Positions 59,649 to 64,000 of a stretch of 64,000 nt of DNA are shown here, piece after piece. The DNA comes from Pseudarthrobacter sp. Fe7. GTDB taxonomy: Bacteria; Actinomycetota; Actinomycetes; Actinomycetales; Micrococcaceae. Both the position numbers and the translations under genes were made by a program. Position 1 is the first letter of the stretch, and each line of letters begins with the position of its first letter. The notes beneath the pieces were generated by a model that was not told the origin of the DNA, made no database searches, and saw only the letters and a list, made by a program, of their open reading frames with translations. The stretch is taken from positions 806,001 to 870,000 of the forward strand of contig CP099977.1 of the NCBI GenBank assembly GCA_024372495.1. Direction: 5' to 3'.

Positions 59649-60064
59649 GGCTGAACTTTCGTGCAGGTGGGCAGCCCGGAGCCGGGCCAGGGGTAACGGG
59701 GGAGTCAGTCAGTCCCCGCGGTGCAGGCCAAAGCGGCCACCCCGCCCTCTATGGCAGCGGCGGCCGGAACGACCTTCTGCATGCGCATTGTTCCCGTTGT
59801 CCTTTTCCTGTTCAGCCGTCCGGTGTCTCTGCAACGGACCGGCATGGCCATCCTGCCAAATAGGGCGGGCCGTGTCCACGGAGCTTGGCGGCAGGGCAAA
59901 GCCGGGGGCTGATTCGGTGCCTGCCACGCGCGGCGGGAGGCACCAGATTCTGCGTAGAAACCTCCAACGCGCCGTCAGGTCATGCCTGTTTTCCCGGGCG
60001 CTCCTGAACTTAGTGTTCATCCCGCCGTCGTCCTTGCTTTTCCTTGACCCGCTACGTTGGGGCG
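59649..60064. other. 416-base intergenic region with one possible short ORF
   Basis: No recognisable gene. It separates the divergent FBP and GDSL genes and so must hold their promoters. A minus-strand frame at 59705-59788 encodes 27 residues starting MRMQKVVPAAAA; it has a weak AAAGGACAA site upstream and no known family. I do not claim that it is translated. Confidence 0.4.
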
Positions 60065-60928
60065 GTGGTTCCTGAATCCTTGCTTCCTGATTCCGGGCGG
60101 CGGGTGTTTGTTGCCCTGGGGGACTCCTTTACCGAAGGGGTGGGGGACCGGGACGAGCGGCTGCCGAACGGGGTGCGGGGGTGGGCTGATCGCGTGGCCG
60201 AAAAACTCGCCAAAGCGCAGCCCGGGTGGAAATATGCCAACCTGGCCATCAGGAGCAAGCGGCTGCGGCACATCATTGACGAACAGCTGGCACCGGCGCT
60301 GCGGATGCGGCCAACCTTGGTCACGCTCTACGCGGGCGGCAACGACATCCTGGACCTCAAAACAGACATGCCCGCGCTCATGGCTGACTACGAGCAACTG
60401 GTGGCCCAGGCGGCGGCCACCGGGGCCACGGTGGTGCTCTTCACCGGCTTCGACGTGAAGGTTTCCGCGCTGCTGGAGCCCCTGAAGAAGCGCAACACCT
60501 ACTACAACCAACGCGTCCGCGGAATAGCGCAGGAGTACGGTGCCGTGCTGGTGGACTACTGGTGCCTGGACGCCTTCCACGACCGGCGGATGTGGGACTC
60601 GGACCGGCTCCACATGTCCAAGGCCGGGCACAAATACCTCGCCGGGCAGGTGCTGGACCAGCTGGGCGTGCCGCACAAGATCAAGCCCAAGGACTGGGAA
60701 CCGCCGGCCCCACTCAGCCTGCGCGAGTGGGAGCGGCACCAGCGGCGCTGGGTCCATGACTGGGTCCTGCCGCTCTTCGGCCGCAAGCTCCGCGGAGTCA
60801 CCCTCGGGGACACCCTCACGCCGCGCTGGCCGCAGCCCGTGAAGGTGCCGCGGAAAGGCGGGTTGAAGAAGCTCGCCGCAGAGCCGTACGACGCCGGCAG
60901 CGCACCCTGCGGGGGCAGCAGGCCTTAG
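60065..60928 (+). CDS. SGNH/GDSL-family hydrolase, paralogue 1
   Basis: Esterase/lipase-fold protein of about 287 residues, intact. Block I Ser in FVALGDSFTEGVGD, block II Gly, block III Asn in YAGGNDIL, block V Asp-x-x-His in DSDRLHMS. There is no signal peptide, so it is probably cytoplasmic. The start is uncertain: GTG 60065 or TTG 60044. The C-terminal 70 residues are Trp/Arg-rich and shared in part with the second paralogue at 61832. The stop overlaps the stop of the convergent YciI gene. Confidence 0.88.
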   Translation: MVPESLLPDSGRRVFVALGDSFTEGVGDRDERLPNGVRGWADRVAEKLAKAQPGWKYANLAIRSKRLRHIIDEQLAPALRMRPTLVTLYAGGNDILDLKTDMPALMADYEQLVAQAAATGATVVLFTGFDVKVSALLEPLKKRNTYYNQRVRGIAQEYGAVLVDYWCLDAFHDRRMWDSDRLHMSKAGHKYLAGQVLDQLGVPHKIKPKDWEPPAPLSLREWERHQRRWVHDWVLPLFGRKLRGVTLGDTLTPRWPQPVKVPRKGGLKKLAAEPYDAGSAPCGGSRP

Positions 60929-61230
60929 GGCGCGGGCTGCTGCGGGGTATCCAGCAGGTTTTCGTACCCAGGGGCAACCCGCCCGGCGTGGAATTCCATC
61001 ACCTCAAAGTCGGCAACCCCGTTGGTGTAGAACGGATCCTGCGCCAGGCTCGCGTCGAGGGTTCCCCGTTCAGCCTGCGAGAGGAGCAACCCTCCGGTGC
61101 GTGGAATCTTGCGGCCGGCGGCGATAAACACACCGTCGTCGAACGCCTTCTGCAGCCAGGTGATGTGCGCGTCGTTGTGGAAGTCGACGATCTCCTGGGG
61201 CACGCGGTAGGTGAGGGAGACAACATACAT
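60925..61230 (-). CDS. YciI-family protein
   Basis: 101 residues of the ferredoxin-like YciI fold: MYVVSLTYRV, the conserved HITWLQKAF with the His, and DPFYTNGVADFEVMEF. YciI-type proteins are small dehydratase/dehydrochlorinase-like or stress proteins of unclear function. It is divergent from a MarR gene 50 bases away, which may control it. Confidence 0.9.
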   Translation of the reverse strand: MYVVSLTYRVPQEIVDFHNDAHITWLQKAFDDGVFIAAGRKIPRTGGLLLSQAERGTLDASLAQDPFYTNGVADFEVMEFHAGRVAPGYENLLDTPQQPAP

Positions 61231-61280
61231 GCGGCAAGCCTACCGGCGCTGCACAAGCTGGTTGAAGGATCAATCGTAGA

Positions 61281-61775
61281 ATGGGGAACATGACCGAACC
61301 CCGCTGGCTCAACGCAGACGAACGCCGCGCCTGGCTGGCACTGGTCAGCATCAATACGCTGCTGCCCGCGGCCCTGGACACCAAGCTGCATGCTGCGGGA
61401 AAGCTGTCCCTCTTCGATTACACGGTGCTGGCCATGCTGTCCGAGGCCGAGGACCGGTTCCTGCCGATGAGCGAACTCGCAGCCCGCACCAGCGCCTCCC
61501 TGTCGCGCCTGTCGCACGTGGTGACCAAGCTTCAGAAGCGCGGCTGGGTGGAGCGCCGCCCGCACCCCCATGACGCCCGGGTGACCACTGCGCACCTCAC
61601 CGAGGAGGGCATGGCTACCATCGTCGGGCTGGCGCCGGCCCATGTGGAGGACGTCCGGGACCTGTTCCTCGACGCCCTGACCGAGCAGGATGTGCTGGAC
61701 CTGGCCCGGATCGGCGAAAAAGTGGTGGGCCGGCTGGACACCGACCACTGGATTCTCCGCGAACCCCAAGGCTGA
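61281..61775 (+). CDS. MarR-family transcriptional regulator
   Basis: 164 residues: HTH MSELAARTSASLSRLSHVV and wing RRPHPHDARVTTAHLTEEG. Start ATG 61281, or 61290 nine bases on. It is divergent from the yciI gene and followed 56 bases later by the second GDSL gene. Ligand unknown. Confidence 0.9.
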   Translation: MGNMTEPRWLNADERRAWLALVSINTLLPAALDTKLHAAGKLSLFDYTVLAMLSEAEDRFLPMSELAARTSASLSRLSHVVTKLQKRGWVERRPHPHDARVTTAHLTEEGMATIVGLAPAHVEDVRDLFLDALTEQDVLDLARIGEKVVGRLDTDHWILREPQG

Positions 61776-61831
61776 CCTGCGGACATTCCGGGCGATTGGT
61801 TGCTTCCGGCAACGGATGGCAAACTAACCGC

Positions 61832-62593
61832 ATGGATTTCACTTCCCGGTTTGTGGCACTCGGCGACTCTTTCACCGAAGGCGTTGGCGACGACGACCCG
61901 GCACGTCCCAACGGCGTTCGCGGCTGGGCGGACCGCGTGGCAGAGCAGGCTCTGCGCTGCCGACCCGGCCTTTGGTTACGCCAACCTGGCCATCCGCGGC
62001 AGGAAGCTCCGCCAGATCCTGGCCGAGCAGGTGGAGGCCGCGGTCGACCTTAATCCCACCCTGGTGACCATCTATGCCGGTGCCAATGACATCCTCCGCC
62101 CGCGCGTGGACATCGATGAGCTCCTGGTGGAGTACAACGACGCCGTGGGGAAGCTCGCGGCCACCGGCGCCACCGTGGTGATGTTTACGGGTTTCGACGC
62201 ACGGGGTTCAAAGGTGTTCGGCACCATGCGCGGCCGCACCGCCATTTACAACGAACTGGTCCGCGGGATCGCGGGGACCACGGTGCCCTGCTGGTGGATT
62301 ACTGGCGGTTCAGCGAGTACTACGACTGGGCCATGTGGGCCCACGACCGGATGCACATGTCCGCCGCCGGCCACGCCAACATGGCCAAACGGGTGCTCGA
62401 GGTCCTCAAGTACGAGCACTCCATCGAGGTCCCGCCCATGGCTCCCGTGCCCGAACTCGGCGGCGCCGAGGCCCTCCGCGCCAACGCCCAGTGGTTCCGC
62501 GAGTACGCGGCGCCGTGGGTGGTCCGCCGCGTCACCGGAAAGTCCTCCGGCGACAACCTGCGGCCCAAGTACCCCCAGCTGACGCGGCTGTAG
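61832..62593 (+). CDS. SGNH/GDSL-family hydrolase, paralogue 2, two frameshifts
   Basis: 253 residues after correction, same blocks as the gene at 60065: FVALGDSFTEGVGDDD, YAGANDIL, and WAHDRMHMSAAG with the Asp-x-x-His. The frame breaks at 61947-61951 (AGGCT for AGCT; VAEQLCAADPAFGYAN) and at 62273-62276 (one G lost from a G-run; GIAGDHGALLVDYW). ATG 61832. About 45% identical by eye to paralogue 1; the pair flanks the yciI/marR genes. Confidence 0.88.
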
Positions 62594-62628
62594 GGGGTCC
62601 CGCCTGAGCCGCCGTGAGAGCGGCCTGC

Positions 62629-63448
62629 TTAGGCCGGTTGGAAACCAGGGGTCGCCAGCATAGAGCCGTCCGCACGGATGGCCAGCACGGCAACATCCCA
62701 CTCATCCGCAGCGCGGTCCAGCATCCGTGGTCCGCCCGCGATGATCGCGGTGGCCAGGACATCGGCAGTGACGATATCCGCCGCGGCCACAGTGACCTGG
62801 ACAAATTCCATGCCGCTTCCCAGCCGCCAGATGTGCTCGCCGCGTTCGGCGGAGCCGGAGGTGGCGATTGCGTTGTGCCGGCTGTTGGCCCCAAGCGCGT
62901 AACCGGTGATGAGGGTACGGCGGTCGGCAGGATCCACCACACCGGCTTTCCACGGTTCGGCGCTGCCCGGGCGGGGCGAGCCGCTGACCAGGACGTCGCC
63001 GCCGGCATTGAGGCACCAGTCGCGGCGGCCCAGCGCCAGGAGCGACGTGCCGGCCTCCCGGATTGCGTGGCCCTTGACGATCCCCGACAGGTCCAGCACT
63101 CCGTCCGGCCGTTCCGGGGTGAACGCCCCCTCCGTGTGCAGCCGCCATTCATGCGCCTCCGCGTACGCTTCGCGCATTTGGGCCGAGGCGGCCGGCAGGG
63201 TCAGTTCCCCACGGGCCAGCCTGCTCGCCTCCGAATCGGGGCGGAAGAGGCTGAACGTTTCGTCCAGGTCCCGGAACAGGCGTTCGACGACGGCGGTGGC
63301 AGCGGCCAGGCTCGTCGGAGTCCGGCTGCCCTGCCGCGGGGGAGTCCAACGGAAGTGTGAGGCCGATGACAGTTCCCATGCATTCAAAAGTGCGGGCCTT
63401 GAGGACTGTACCGGCCGGTACCGGAAGGGAATCAGAGGTGCGCTGCAT
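62629..63448 (-). CDS. apbE: FAD:protein FMN transferase, ApbE family, frameshifted
   Basis: Attaches FMN covalently to Thr in partner proteins outside the membrane. 272 residues after correcting AGGCT at 63308-63312 (DSDELAAATAVVERLFRDLD). Motifs: MGTVIGLTLPL at the N terminus, LDLSGIVKGHAI, LNAGGDVLVSG, and the metal-binding Asp of ADIVTADVLATA. The start overlaps the end of the FMN-binding gene by 17 bases; they form enzyme and substrate. No signal peptide is evident. Confidence 0.9.
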
Positions 63449-63941
63449 CGATGGCTGCCTGGAGCGAGGTGAGGTATGCGTCGCTGGTGATGGTGGCGCC
63501 GCTGACGGTCTGCACATTGGCTGACTGGGCCGCGAGGACCTTGCTGCGAAGCAGGGGAGCCGCACGGTTGCTGATCTGGATCGACTTGCCGTCGGTATTT
63601 GTCAGCTGGAGCGCCGTGACATCCGTGATCCTTCCGTTGGCCACCGTGATCTGGACCTGCACGGGACCGAACCGGGTCTGCACGGAGTTTCCCCTGTAGG
63701 TGCCGGAGGCCGATGTGCCCGACGAGCCTGGAGGTCGCTGACGAGCCTGACGACCCCCGGAGCCGGAAGACCCCGTCGATCCGGTGGACCCCGAGCCGGA
63801 CGAGCCTGCACCCGTGGTGCCCGTCGCCGTCGTACTTGATGCAACGGTGCTGATGCCGTTGACCTGGGTGCCTGTCTGCCAGCCCGCCAGGAGGATCCCG
63901 GCGGAGGCCAGGGCCGCCGCGACTGTTCCGCGTATTTTCAC
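63432..63941 (-). CDS. FMN-binding-domain protein, probable ApbE substrate
   Basis: 169 residues. N-terminal signal or anchor helix (VAAALASAGILLAGW), a Ser/Thr/Gly linker of about 40 residues, then the FMN-binding domain with the flavinylation motif SGATITSDAYLTSLQ near its end, in which the Thr is the expected attachment point. GTG 63941. Expected to carry electrons at the cell surface together with an upstream partner outside the window. Confidence 0.88.
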   Translation of the reverse strand: MKIRGTVAAALASAGILLAGWQTGTQVNGISTVASSTTATGTTGAGSSGSGSTGSTGSSGSGGRQARQRPPGSSGTSASGTYRGNSVQTRFGPVQVQITVANGRITDVTALQLTNTDGKSIQISNRAAPLLRSKVLAAQSANVQTVSGATITSDAYLTSLQAAIDAAHL

Positions 63942-63975
63942 CAGTCAAACCTTTCGTGATGGATCTGTTCCCCTG

Positions 63976-63998
63976 GGACGCCGGCGTTCCCGGCGTCC
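63976..63998. terminator. Hairpin at the window edge
   Basis: GGACGCCGG (63976-63984), five bases, CCGGCGTCC (63990-63998). It probably belongs to a gene that ends beyond the window, upstream of the FMN-binding gene. Confidence 0.45.
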
Positions 63999-64000
63999 GC

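Noticed and set aside
63720..63765. Two AGGCT-type sites (GAGCCTG) in the linker of the FMN-binding protein
   Set aside because: The frame is continuous through the linker into the domain, so there is no evidence of a lesion; the low-complexity linker cannot be tested by conservation.
1..64000. CRISPR arrays, insertion sequences, prophage or rRNA/tRNA genes
   Set aside because: I looked for spaced repeats, transposase or integrase motifs and RNA gene cores and saw none.

Overview
The window is high-GC actinobacterial chromosome. Gene content, GTG starts, GC-rich third positions and the protein families point to Micrococcaceae of the Arthrobacter/Pseudarthrobacter type; this is inferred from protein resemblance, no search was run. 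I see no rRNA, tRNA, CRISPR array, insertion sequence or prophage. The genes are mostly housekeeping, transport and catabolic.

Layout. 1-5582: oligopeptide-type ABC transporter (permeases, double ATPase, lipoprotein) ending in a strong terminator. 5618-10587: oxidoreductase, alanine dehydrogenase divergent from a PucR regulator, a hydrolase and an HTH gene. 10633-16609: PTS enzyme I, TetR regulator, one-chain mannitol EIICBA and mannitol-1-phosphate dehydrogenase. 16720-25185: GNAT, MarR with a clear operator, four MFS transporters, RraA-like protein, TetR. 25474-36750: malic enzyme, LysE exporter with Lrp, a second Lrp, GluQRS, HD protein, a GNAT-AAA+ fusion, lactate dehydrogenase, gamma-glutamyltransferase. 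36766-42265: asparagine/aspartate catabolic group (permease, aspartase, class 3 asparaginase, FadR-type regulator) plus DedA. 42505-52813: mixed enzymes and membrane proteins, including a sulfite-oxidase-fold enzyme and an acyl-CoA dehydrogenase. 53085-59130: a Wadjet/MksBEF-type condensin operon jetA-jetB-jetC with no jetD beside it. 59154-64000: FBP-domain protein, two paralogous SGNH/GDSL proteins around YciI and MarR genes, and an ApbE flavin transferase with its FMN-binding partner.

The strongest hidden signal is not a gene. About twenty-one genes are broken by a one-base insertion at the same place: a sequence that protein conservation says should read AGCT (mostly GAGCTGG) reads AGCCT or AGGCT. 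I count 28 such sites, plus at least one where the C of AGCT is lost, plus about a dozen single-base losses that are mostly in homopolymers. Undoing one base at each site restores every affected protein to a whole number of codons (mtlD 4 sites, jetC 6 sites). The simplest reading is a systematic consensus error of long-read data at a short motif, perhaps a methylated AGCT; true mutation or recoding is not excluded. Frameshifted genes are therefore annotated at their full restored extent, with the lesion positions given.
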